Source: a virus
DNA: 35,337 nt
Strand: one strand, 5' to 3'
Virus record (IMG/VR): IMGVR_UViG_3300021197_001894
Location: 1-35,337 of that record
In this document: positions 30,666 to 35,337 of the stretch, in pieces
How the letters are laid out: each line of letters begins with the position of its first letter
Numbering within the stretch: position 1 is the first letter of the stretch
Notes under the pieces: generated by a model
The model's input: the letters and a program-made list of their open reading frames with translations, nothing else
Database searches by the model: none
Told to the model about the DNA's origin: nothing
Translations under genes and position numbers: made by a program

Positions 30666-32126
30666 ATGCTGTTAAATAAATACAAGTTTAAAACTAAGCC
30701 TATGGAGCATCAGCTTGTTGGTTTGGCGGGAATGCTTAATCAATTTGAAAAGAATTCACCTGAGTATGCTTTATTCATGGAAATGGGATGCGGAAAAACA
30801 AAAGTTCTTATTGATGGAATATCTATTCTTTTTGATAACGGAAAGATAAATCAGCTACTCGTCGTTTGCCCTAATGGAATAAAATATAATTGGAGAGAGG
30901 AATTAGAAAAACATTTAGCTGAACATATTGACTATGATGTTCACGTTTGGGAGGGAGCAAAAACAAAAAAAGAACAAAATGAAATTAAAAAAGTTTTGTT
31001 TGCTACAGATCAAAAACTAAAAATTTTAATCATGAATATTGACTCAGTCATTACTAAGTTTGGATCGAGTGTTGCAGAAAAATTTACTCTCGTTGATAAA
31101 ACTTTAATGTGTATTGATGAGTCGACTATTATTAAAAACATGTCTGCTCAAAGAACAAAGAGATGTATTAAGATTGGAACATTTGCAAAATATCGAACCA
31201 TTCTTACAGGATCACCAATTACAAAATCACCTGAAGACTTATATGGTCAGTGTGCCTTTCTCAGTGAAGACCTGCTCGGCTTTAGTTCTATCTACTCTTT
31301 TAGAGCGCGCTACTGTAATCAAGTAAAACTAAACTTTGGTGGGCGAAGCTTTAACAAGGTAACAGGATACAAGCGGTTGGAGGAGCTAACGGATAAAATA
31401 CAGCAGTTCTCTTACCGCGTAACAAAGGCAGAGGCTTTAGATTTACCTGATAAAATTTATATGAAGAGACGCGTACCGATGTCCGATAAACAATTAAAGG
31501 CTTACATCATGATGAAGAATGTTGCCCTAGCGGAGATTGATGGGGAGCAACTAACAACCGCTACTTTGATTGCACAATTAAAAAGATTACATCAAATTGC
31601 CTGTGGATATATGACTACCGATGAGGGAGGTTTGATTGATTTTTCTGAGAATAGACTAAAAGAATTACTTGATACAATTGAGGAGGTAGACGGAAAGGTA
31701 ATTATCTGGTGTTCGTATCGCCATAACATTAGAAAGGTTATTGAAACGCTGGACAAGAAATATGGTCAGGGGTCAGCGGAGGGTTTTTATGGAGAAACTC
31801 CCAGTGTAGAGAGACCAAAAATATTAAAAAGATTTAAAGATCCTGAACATCATATGAGATTTTTGGTAGGTCATCCGCGAACAGGGGGTTATGGCTTAAC
31901 TTTGAATATAGCTAAAACTATGATATTTTATTCTAACGATTATGATCTAGAAATCAGAGAACAAGCTGAAGCTAGAAATCATAGAATAGGAACAGAGGAT
32001 AAAGTGACGTATGTTGACTTAGTCTGTGAGGGAACGGTAGACGAAAATATTATTAAAAGTTTACGTTCTAAAATTAACATCGCCAGTGAAATACTTGGTG
32101 AAGAATTTAAGGAGTGGTTAATATGA
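30666..32126 (+). CDS. SNF2-type (superfamily 2) helicase/translocase
   Basis: 486 residues. Motif I is MEMGCGKTK (Lys44, Thr45), motif Ia VVCPNGIKYNWREE, and motif II is IDESTIIKN (Asp151, Glu152) in place of the usual DEAH. Motif III TGSPITKSP, and the C-terminal RecA domain with GHPRTGGYGLTLNIA and EARNHRIGTEDKV (motif VI), complete the SNF2/SWI2 order. It moves along double-stranded DNA and may remodel protein-DNA complexes, or act with the downstream nuclease. It is divergent from the replication operon with only 31 bases between the two start codons. The ribosome-binding site is weak. Confidence 0.9.
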   Translation: MLLNKYKFKTKPMEHQLVGLAGMLNQFEKNSPEYALFMEMGCGKTKVLIDGISILFDNGKINQLLVVCPNGIKYNWREELEKHLAEHIDYDVHVWEGAKTKKEQNEIKKVLFATDQKLKILIMNIDSVITKFGSSVAEKFTLVDKTLMCIDESTIIKNMSAQRTKRCIKIGTFAKYRTILTGSPITKSPEDLYGQCAFLSEDLLGFSSIYSFRARYCNQVKLNFGGRSFNKVTGYKRLEELTDKIQQFSYRVTKAEALDLPDKIYMKRRVPMSDKQLKAYIMMKNVALAEIDGEQLTTATLIAQLKRLHQIACGYMTTDEGGLIDFSENRLKELLDTIEEVDGKVIIWCSYRHNIRKVIETLDKKYGQGSAEGFYGETPSVERPKILKRFKDPEHHMRFLVGHPRTGGYGLTLNIAKTMIFYSNDYDLEIREQAEARNHRIGTEDKVTYVDLVCEGTVDENIIKSLRSKINIASEILGEEFKEWLI

Positions 32127-32308
32127 TATTAAGTCCTAACCGTGAAAAAATAGATCACAAGAAGCTGAAAGAAGCTTGTGAATGTTTTAATGAATTAATT
32201 AAAATGCAAGAAAGTTTAGATAAATACGAAAAGTGGGCTATGGCTAATATTATACATGAGACTGCTTTGGAGTTAGCTGAAACTATAACAGAAAAATTAA
32301 AAGAATGA
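32123..32308 (+). CDS. small helical protein, 61 aa
   Basis: Starts at the ATG overlapping the helicase stop (ATGA). The preceding AAGGAG, inside the helicase gene, is a strong ribosome-binding site. It is almost fully helical and charged: HKKLKEACECFNELIKMQES, then WAMANIIHETALELAETITE. The two cysteines at 19 and 21 are close together. I recognise no family. It is coupled to both neighbours by 4-base overlaps, so it belongs to the helicase-nuclease operon. Confidence 0.62.
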   Translation: MILSPNREKIDHKKLKEACECFNELIKMQESLDKYEKWAMANIIHETALELAETITEKLKE

Positions 32309-32496
32309 GAAATAGGAAGTATATATTACAAAAGAAACCCGTTTATGAATACAGTGACCCTAGATCTTCAGAAAATTCAAAACACGCTGAGAATCAAAGA
32401 AAACAACAAAGAAGGTTGGTTAGTAAATTATTAGGAAAAAATTATTTTACAAATACACAATCTGTAATGGAAATAAATGAAGGAAATAAAAAATGA
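32305..32496 (+). CDS. small basic protein, 63 aa
   Basis: 63 residues, basic, Gln/Asn/Lys-rich, with few hydrophobic residues. It opens MRNRKYILQKKPVYEYSDPR and has a HAENQRKQQRRLVSKLLGKN segment that would form an amphipathic basic helix. The start and stop overlap the flanking genes by four bases each. No family is recognised. Nucleic-acid binding is plausible from charge. Confidence 0.58.
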   Translation: MRNRKYILQKKPVYEYSDPRSSENSKHAENQRKQQRRLVSKLLGKNYFTNTQSVMEINEGNKK

Positions 32497-33122
32497 AACA
32501 CAGTTATTTTAAAATACCAGGATGGTTTAATTACTCAGAAACTTACAATATCATTGTTGATCAAATTAATGATGATGGAAAAATTGTAGAGATAGGTTCT
32601 TTTTTAGGGAGATCTACTCACTATTTAGCAACAGCATTATATAATGCTGGTAAAGAAAATGTAAAAATTTATTCAGTAGATACTTTTGAGGGATCGTCAG
32701 AACACTCAAACTTAGATTTACCAAAAGATTTTTCATCAACGTTTAAACAAAACTTAGAATTTTTTATTGAAAAAGGAATGGTAGTTGTTTGTCAGGGAAG
32801 ATCAGATGATCCTAGAATATTAGAACAATTTGAAGAAGCTACTATTGATTACATTATGGTTGATGGAGCCCATGAATATGAGCCAGTCATGGATGACATT
32901 CAAAATTGGTGGTCTAAATTAAAAACTGATGGTGTGATGTTTGGGGATGATTATAGTTTAGCTTCAGTTTCAGAAGCAGTACAAGTTTCTCTGTCAAAAC
33001 TAAAAGCTAAAGGATTAGGGGTTAATAGTAGTCAAGAGCAAACTTGGTACACTGGAAAAAACCCTGAAAAACTTAAAGTTTTTGAAAAATTAGTTCCAGG
33101 CCAGAATACTTTAAAAAAGTAA
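32493..33122 (+). CDS. class I SAM-dependent methyltransferase (Methyltransf_24-like)
   Basis: 209 residues. SAM-binding motif I KIVEIGSFLGRST (Glu33, Gly35, Gly39) is followed by KIYSVDTFEG (Asp63) for the ribose, and DYIMVDGAHEYEPVMDDI (Asp124, His127) in the place of the catalytic/metal motif. GVMFGDDYS follows at 147-155. This is the TylF/Methyltransf_24 fold that usually methylates small molecules or sugars, not DNA. Its substrate here is unknown. It lies among DNA-processing genes, which is unexpected, and overlaps the previous gene by 4 bases. Confidence 0.8.
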   Translation: MKHSYFKIPGWFNYSETYNIIVDQINDDGKIVEIGSFLGRSTHYLATALYNAGKENVKIYSVDTFEGSSEHSNLDLPKDFSSTFKQNLEFFIEKGMVVVCQGRSDDPRILEQFEEATIDYIMVDGAHEYEPVMDDIQNWWSKLKTDGVMFGDDYSLASVSEAVQVSLSKLKAKGLGVNSSQEQTWYTGKNPEKLKVFEKLVPGQNTLKK

Positions 33123-33137
33123 ATAATTTTCTATACT
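33110..33137 (+). promoter_or_regulatory. possible promoter giving a near-leaderless message
   Basis: TTTAAA (33110-33115) and TATACT (33132-33137, 5 of 6 to consensus) are 16 bases apart. The ATG of the next gene is only 6 bases after the -10 box and there is no ribosome-binding site, so transcription would begin at or near the start codon. Confidence 0.4.
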
Positions 33138-33143
33138 AAAGCT

Positions 33144-33422
33144 ATGGATTATCAGCTTGAGTATGTCGTTTGGAGAGACACTGTCGAAGAGGAATCTGGA
33201 TGGCACACATACGGTGATATGAAAAAATTAAAAACCGCTATATGCGATGAAGTGGGATGGGTTCTTCAAGAAAATAAAGATGAATTAAAATTAATGGCTT
33301 CCATGATTAGACAAGACAAAGAGGGTGGACGCACAATTGTACTTTATAAAAGCTCTATCATTCATAGAATGACAATTCCTCTTAAATTATATTCTGATGA
33401 CAATAAAAAAAATCTCGACTAG
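33144..33422 (+). CDS. conserved phage protein, 92 aa
   Basis: 92 residues. YQLEYVVWRDTVEEESGWHT, then AICDEVGWVLQENKDELKLM and TIVLYKSSIIHRMTIPL, make a beta-rich small domain. I know it from many phages, where it has no function assigned. It begins 21 bases after the methyltransferase, with a possible promoter in the gap and no ribosome-binding site. The last 26 bases overlap the nuclease gene in another frame. Confidence 0.68.
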   Translation: MDYQLEYVVWRDTVEEESGWHTYGDMKKLKTAICDEVGWVLQENKDELKLMASMIRQDKEGGRTIVLYKSSIIHRMTIPLKLYSDDNKKNLD

Positions 33423-33759
33423 TCACATAAACGATAAACATGTTAAGGGAATAGTATCGGAACTTAAAGCTATTCAATATCTTTTGGAGCAGGGCTTTCT
33501 AGTATTTCAAAACGTAGCCCCCAATGGAATTATTGACATTGTGGCAATCTCTCCTGACGATGAAACCTTTCGCATTGATGTTAAAACCAAATCTAGAAGG
33601 AAAACAAAAAGTAAAAGAAGACAGATTGGACATGAAATTTATCGGTCACCGAGTAAACTTCAGAAGCAAATGAATGTTGTTCTGGTGGTCGTGGGCAGCG
33701 ACTCGTGGAAAGTTCACCCTACTAGATCGGGACTCTCTAAATGGATTAAGCAGAAGTAA
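33397..33759 (+). CDS. PD-(D/E)XK nuclease, Holliday-junction-resolvase-like
   Basis: 120 residues. The nuclease core is visible: Glu22 in VSELKAIQYLLEQGF, Asp47 in NGIIDIVAI, and Asp61-x-Lys63 in RIDVKTKS, with a basic arm (RRKTKSKRR) after it. This is the PDDEXK_5 / archaeal Hjc-like arrangement and the usual size. It would resolve branched DNA or take the place of a T7 gp3-type endonuclease in replication and packaging. The start overlaps the previous gene by 26 bases. Its end overlaps a convergent small gene by 14 bases. Confidence 0.82.
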   Translation: MTIKKISTSHINDKHVKGIVSELKAIQYLLEQGFLVFQNVAPNGIIDIVAISPDDETFRIDVKTKSRRKTKSKRRQIGHEIYRSPSKLQKQMNVVLVVVGSDSWKVHPTRSGLSKWIKQK

Positions 33760-33958
33760 AATATTTTTCAGAACAAAAAGCAGTTGGATAGGCATTCATC
33801 ATCTCTAACTCTATTTTAGTTTTTAACATTGCACCCATATTTAAACACTCTCTCATACTATTAAAAGGATCTTTCATAGGAACTATTTTACAAGTATCCT
33901 CAAGACTTAGTGAGGGATTATACATACAAACAATCATGAATAAGTATATTTTTGCCAT
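33746..33958 (-). CDS. small Cys-containing, possibly exported protein
   Basis: 70 residues. MAKIYLFMIVCMYNPSLSLE looks like a short hydrophobic leader. The rest holds Cys23, Cys38 and Cys62 in a small folded segment (DTCKIVPMKDPFNSMRECLN). Similar peptides (KIYLFM.LCMYN, then CKIIP) occur in marine phages I recall. Export or membrane attachment is possible; the leader is only about 8-10 strongly hydrophobic residues long. No ribosome-binding site is seen. A promoter candidate ends about 12 bases upstream. It is convergent with the nuclease gene and overlaps it by 14 bases. Confidence 0.66.
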   Translation of the reverse strand: MAKIYLFMIVCMYNPSLSLEDTCKIVPMKDPFNSMRECLNMGAMLKTKIELEMMNAYPTAFCSEKYFTSA

Positions 33959-33969
33959 TGAACAATGCT

Positions 33970-33999
33970 AACATAAAAGTCAACAAATTTATTTAACAA
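33970..33999 (-). promoter_or_regulatory. possible promoter of the 33746-33958 gene
   Basis: On the minus strand TTGTTA (33999-33994) and TATGTT (33975-33970) are 18 bases apart, each matching consensus at 4 of 6 positions. The start codon at 33958 would be only a few bases into the transcript, which agrees with the missing ribosome-binding site. Confidence 0.35.
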
Positions 34000-34017
34000 A
34001 AACAAAAATAAATAGGT

Positions 34018-34032
34018 AGATATTTGATATCT
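34018..34032. promoter_or_regulatory. palindromic operator-like site
   Basis: AGATAT (34018-34023) and ATATCT (34027-34032) form a perfect dyad around TTG. It overlaps the -35 region of the extended -10 promoter at 34038-34046, the usual place for a repressor site. It is short and AT-rich, so chance is possible. Confidence 0.35.
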
Positions 34033-34037
34033 GGGTC

Positions 34038-34046
34038 TGATATAGT
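34038..34046 (+). promoter_or_regulatory. extended -10 promoter
   Basis: TGATATAGT is an exact extended -10 layout (TG, one base, then TATAGT matching TATAAT at 5 of 6). The -35 region is poor, as is usual for extended -10 promoters. The short gene with AAAGGAG begins 31 bases downstream. Confidence 0.5.
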
Positions 34047-34077
34047 GGTCGTTCACCCCAAAATAAAGGAGATTAAA

Positions 34078-34203
34078 ATGACAGAAAACCAAGAAAACAA
34101 GCTAATTATTGCATATTTACAGGACGTAATTGCGCAAATGACAGCTTACAAAGAATATAAGGCTGAAGACAGTCAAATAGAAGAGAGAGCAAGAACTAGT
34201 TAG
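34078..34203 (+). CDS. 41-aa helical acidic protein with its own promoter
   Basis: 41 residues. It has a strong ribosome-binding site (AAAGGAG 7 bases before the ATG), an extended -10 promoter upstream and a strong hairpin at its end, so it is a complete transcription unit. The sequence is one charged helix, MTENQENKLIIAYLQDVIAQ and onward to EERARTS. The family is unknown. Its size, isolation and position at the early end suggest a host-takeover or regulatory peptide, which is inference. It is convergent with the next gene and their stops overlap by four bases. Confidence 0.68.
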   Translation: MTENQENKLIIAYLQDVIAQMTAYKEYKAEDSQIEERARTS

Positions 34204-34218
34204 GTTCTTCTTCTCTCT
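34182..34218. terminator. hairpin at convergent stops, probable terminator
   Basis: AAGAAC (34191-34196) pairs with GTTCTT (34204-34209) over a 7-base loop. After a 2x2 internal loop, AGAGAGA (34182-34188) pairs with TCTCTCT (34212-34218). On the plus strand AAAATTTCTTTT follows. The total is 13 bp. It sits exactly where the 41-residue plus gene and the 68-residue minus gene end, and could stop transcription from both sides. Confidence 0.6.
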
Positions 34219-34406
34219 AAAATTTCTTTTCCTCTCTCAACTAATTTTCTCCAAAAACTAAAATCATAGAGTTTCTCTGATCCATCCGTAAACTTCACCA
34301 ATACTTTTTGAGCAATATGCTCCTCTTCATCGGGTACGTCTACGTATTCGACCTTATAGATAGTCTTCTCAAAGAAGTGTGGATTATCTTTAAATATCTC
34401 CAACAT
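34200..34406 (-). CDS. small charged protein, 68 aa
   Basis: 68 residues. A beta-type N-terminal half (KTIYKVEYVDVPDEEEHIAQ, then KVLVKFTDGSEKLYDF) is followed by a basic helix (WRKLVERGKEILERRRT). No family is recognised. The start follows a promoter candidate by a few bases, with an AGGA touching the ATG, so the message is probably leaderless or nearly so. It is convergent with the 41-residue gene. It is likely an early regulatory or host-interaction protein by position only. Confidence 0.62.
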   Translation of the reverse strand: MLEIFKDNPHFFEKTIYKVEYVDVPDEEEHIAQKVLVKFTDGSEKLYDFSFWRKLVERGKEILERRRT

Positions 34407-34417
34407 TCCTAAAATTT

Positions 34418-34446
34418 ATCATAAATTACAAATAATTTATACTAAA
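34418..34446 (-). promoter_or_regulatory. promoter of the 34200-34406 gene
   Basis: On the minus strand TTTAGT (34446-34441) and TATGAT (34423-34418, 5 of 6 to consensus) are exactly 17 bases apart. The expected start of transcription lies about 5 bases before the ATG at 34406. The -35 box overlaps the stop of the upstream 50-residue gene. Confidence 0.45.
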
Positions 34447-34594
34447 GTTTTTCTAATTTATCATAATACTCTTTAACAATAAGATATAATTGAGTGGGCT
34501 TTGTTCTTAGAGTATCCTTACAAATTCTATCTAATAGCTTTTGAGTTTCCACAGACATAATCTGAGACACCCATTTTTTATCTTCTTTCGACAT
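34442..34594 (-). CDS. 50-aa protein, possible ribbon-helix-helix regulator
   Basis: 50 residues with AAGGAG 6-7 bases before the ATG. The layout is a short strand (SQIMSVE), a helix (TQKLLDRICKDTLRTK), a turn at KP, and a second helix (TQLYLIVKEYYDKLEKL). This resembles the CopG/Arc ribbon-helix-helix fold, where the second helix starts with a polar cap and carries hydrophobic residues at i, i+3/4. That is inference from shape, without a signature motif. As an early-region DNA-binding protein it would be a candidate reader of the palindrome at 34018. Confidence 0.58.
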   Translation of the reverse strand: MSKEDKKWVSQIMSVETQKLLDRICKDTLRTKPTQLYLIVKEYYDKLEKL

Positions 34595-34659
34595 TCTTCG
34601 CTCCTTTTTAATATAATTTCTTTACTTATATAATATTTAATATGAAAATAAAATAGTTA

Positions 34660-34685
34660 AAATAGGGAGTTTTTACCCCCTATTT
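34660..34685 (-). terminator. intrinsic terminator after the outer leftward genes
   Basis: AAATAGGG (34660-34667) pairs with CCCTATTT (34678-34685) over a 10-base loop, 3 bases after the stop of the 62-residue gene in the leftward direction. On the minus strand the stem is followed by TTAACTATTTTATTTTC. It separates the two outermost leftward genes from the 50-residue gene. Confidence 0.55.
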
Positions 34686-34688
34686 AGA

Positions 34689-34877
34689 TTAAATAACATT
34701 GATAATTTCATTGATTGCATTTAATTCTTCTCTGAGTTTGTCGATCTCGTGATCAAACCTCATGTTTACTATATCAATTTTAGAAACATTTCTAACCTTA
34801 ATATATTTTTCAAGCTGTGATACAATCTTCTGCTTTCTCTTTGCGTGTTTCTCTATCCAATACTTTTCCGTGTTCAA
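34689..34877 (-). CDS. 62-aa coiled-coil protein
   Basis: 62 residues, almost all helix, strongly charged: YWIEKHAKRKQKIVSQLEKY, then a short VRNVSKIDIVNM break and EIDKLREELNAINEIINVI with leucine/isoleucine heptads. It could form a dimeric coiled coil. It overlaps the previous gene by ATGA and is followed by a terminator, so the two form a two-gene unit. No family is recognised. Confidence 0.6.
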   Translation of the reverse strand: MNTEKYWIEKHAKRKQKIVSQLEKYIKVRNVSKIDIVNMRFDHEIDKLREELNAINEIINVI

Positions 34878-35146
34878 GCTATATTTCCTCTCAATTTATC
34901 TGTTTCTTTATCCAGAAATTTAATGGCTAATCTAACCATTGTTCTTGTCCTATCTCTTTGCATCTCCTCAATATTAGTCACATATCGATTATGGACTTTC
35001 GGATTGCGGACTTTGAAAAGATACCTAGGCGGATATCCTTTTTTGTTACAAAAAGCGCTGTAAACACTTTTTTCTGTTTCAATAATTGAGATGTCATAGC
35101 CTCCCTCAATTGTTGTGTGATTAACACATGGATATAATATTGTCAT
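34874..35146 (-). CDS. outermost leftward gene, 90 aa, basic
   Basis: 90 residues from the ATG at 35146, which has AAAGGAAG before it. A longer in-frame start 21 bases upstream would include that site in the coding sequence and is rejected. The first half is beta-like (TILYPCVNHTTIEGGYDISI); the second is basic, with GYPPRYLFKVRNPKVHNRY and a helix rich in Arg (EEMQRDRTRTMVRLAIKFLD). This may bind nucleic acid. It lies directly downstream of the tandem repeats and a good promoter, so it is probably among the first genes expressed. Confidence 0.65.
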   Translation of the reverse strand: MTILYPCVNHTTIEGGYDISIIETEKSVYSAFCNKKGYPPRYLFKVRNPKVHNRYVTNIEEMQRDRTRTMVRLAIKFLDKETDKLRGNIA

Positions 35147-35167
35147 GTTCTTCCTTTCTATTATCAT

Positions 35168-35197
35168 ATTTTATCATAAATATTTCTAAAAATACAA
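35168..35197 (-). promoter_or_regulatory. promoter of the outermost leftward operon
   Basis: On the minus strand TTGTAT (35197-35192) and TAAAAT (35173-35168, 5 of 6) are 18 bases apart. Transcription would begin near 35160, leaving a short leader with AAAGGAAG before the ATG at 35146. A TATGATAA sequence overlapping the -10 box also occurs at the 34418 promoter. Confidence 0.5.
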
Positions 35198-35326
35198 CTT
35201 TATTTTTAGAAAAACTTTCCAGCGCACTTACACTTTTTAGAAAAAAAATTCCAAAAATCATTACACTTTTTAGAAAAAAATTTTCAGCGCACTTACACTT
35301 TTTTGAGTTTTTGAGTTTTTTGGAAA
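35194..35326. repeat. 32-33 bp imperfect tandem repeats upstream of the early promoter
   Basis: Units begin at 35194 (degenerate), 35230, 35263 and 35295 (partial). The shared core is ACACTTTTTAGAAAAAAA, ending in a CAGCGCACTT block in units 1 and 3 and in a different block (CAAAAATCATT) in unit 2. The spacing is about three helical turns. The last unit runs into GAGTTTTTGAGTTTTTTGG and then GC-rich CCCCCGAGG at the window end. No gene lies in 35147-35337. The array could be iterons, operators or an upstream promoter element. Confidence 0.75.
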
Positions 35327-35337
35327 AACCCCCGAGG

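Noticed and set aside
30635-30685. N-terminal extension of the 30284-30634 gene to 30685
   Set aside because: It would overlap the divergent helicase start; the ATG at 30634 has a purine-rich site at the right distance and starts the conserved part.
31114-31326. Plus-strand frame inside the SNF2 helicase gene
   Set aside because: It is out of frame with a gene whose helicase motifs are all intact across the region.
1-35337. tRNA genes, CRISPR arrays, insertion sequences and attachment sites
   Set aside because: No cloverleaf-type GTTCGA/anticodon arrangement, spaced identical repeats with unique spacers, transposase or integrase was found by reading; the only arrays are the in-gene repeat at 15221 and the right-end repeat.

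Overview
The window is a piece of the genome of a tailed, lytic-looking bacteriophage, most likely a short-tailed (podovirus-type) marine phage. The sequence is AT-rich, almost every base is coding, genes abut or overlap by 1-40 bases, and many proteins belong to families I know from uncultured marine phages, pelagiphages and cyanophages. The host cannot be read from the sequence; an AT-rich marine alphaproteobacterium (SAR11-like) is a guess from composition. No terminase, portal, major capsid protein, RNA polymerase or integrase is present, so the window is not a complete genome: the packaging/capsid block probably lies just off the left edge, where the 3' end of another gene seems to enter.

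Left arm (1-21975, plus strand) is the late region. It opens with a run of tiny lysine/glycine-rich proteins (66-1565), one containing a DUF1415-like protein in its midst. Head-tail connector genes follow (1567-3267), then repetitive structural proteins and a collar-type tail fibre (3283-5884). Next comes an accessory cassette (5889-10521) with four different putative 2-oxoglutarate/Fe(II) oxygenases, a DUF6065-like protein, a Cys-motif protein and a GT-A glycosyltransferase. The P22 gp10-like tail hub (10540) follows, then a set of large proteins likely ejected with the DNA (13189-21439), and a T4-type lysozyme (21526). A hairpin directly after the lysozyme stop looks like the late terminator.

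The replication block (21972-30634, minus strand) is read leftward: a conserved phage protein, an ssDNA-binding-like protein with an acidic DLPF tail, an archaeo-eukaryotic-type primase with a possible PriL-like cysteine domain, a DNA methyltransferase, a UvrD-like helicase, a family A DNA polymerase with Leu at the Phe762 position, and DUF3310. Divergent from it (30666-33759, plus strand) is an operon with an SNF2-type helicase, two small proteins, a class I methyltransferase, a small conserved protein and a PD-(D/E)XK resolvase-like nuclease. The right end (33746-35337) holds short, probably early, genes with their own promoters that nearly touch the start codons, a palindromic operator-like site, convergent terminators, and 32-33 bp tandem repeats just upstream of the outermost leftward gene.

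Together the replication genes supply priming, synthesis, unwinding, ssDNA protection and resolution of DNA. The late genes supply tail, ejection and lysis functions plus an unusually oxygenase-rich modification cassette. Points that stand out: a short GG motif shared by many virion-module proteins, an N-terminal repeat in the 791-residue protein that copies its own C-terminal motifs, the four-oxygenase cassette, and the primase cysteine domain. At least eight genes are shorter than 60 codons.
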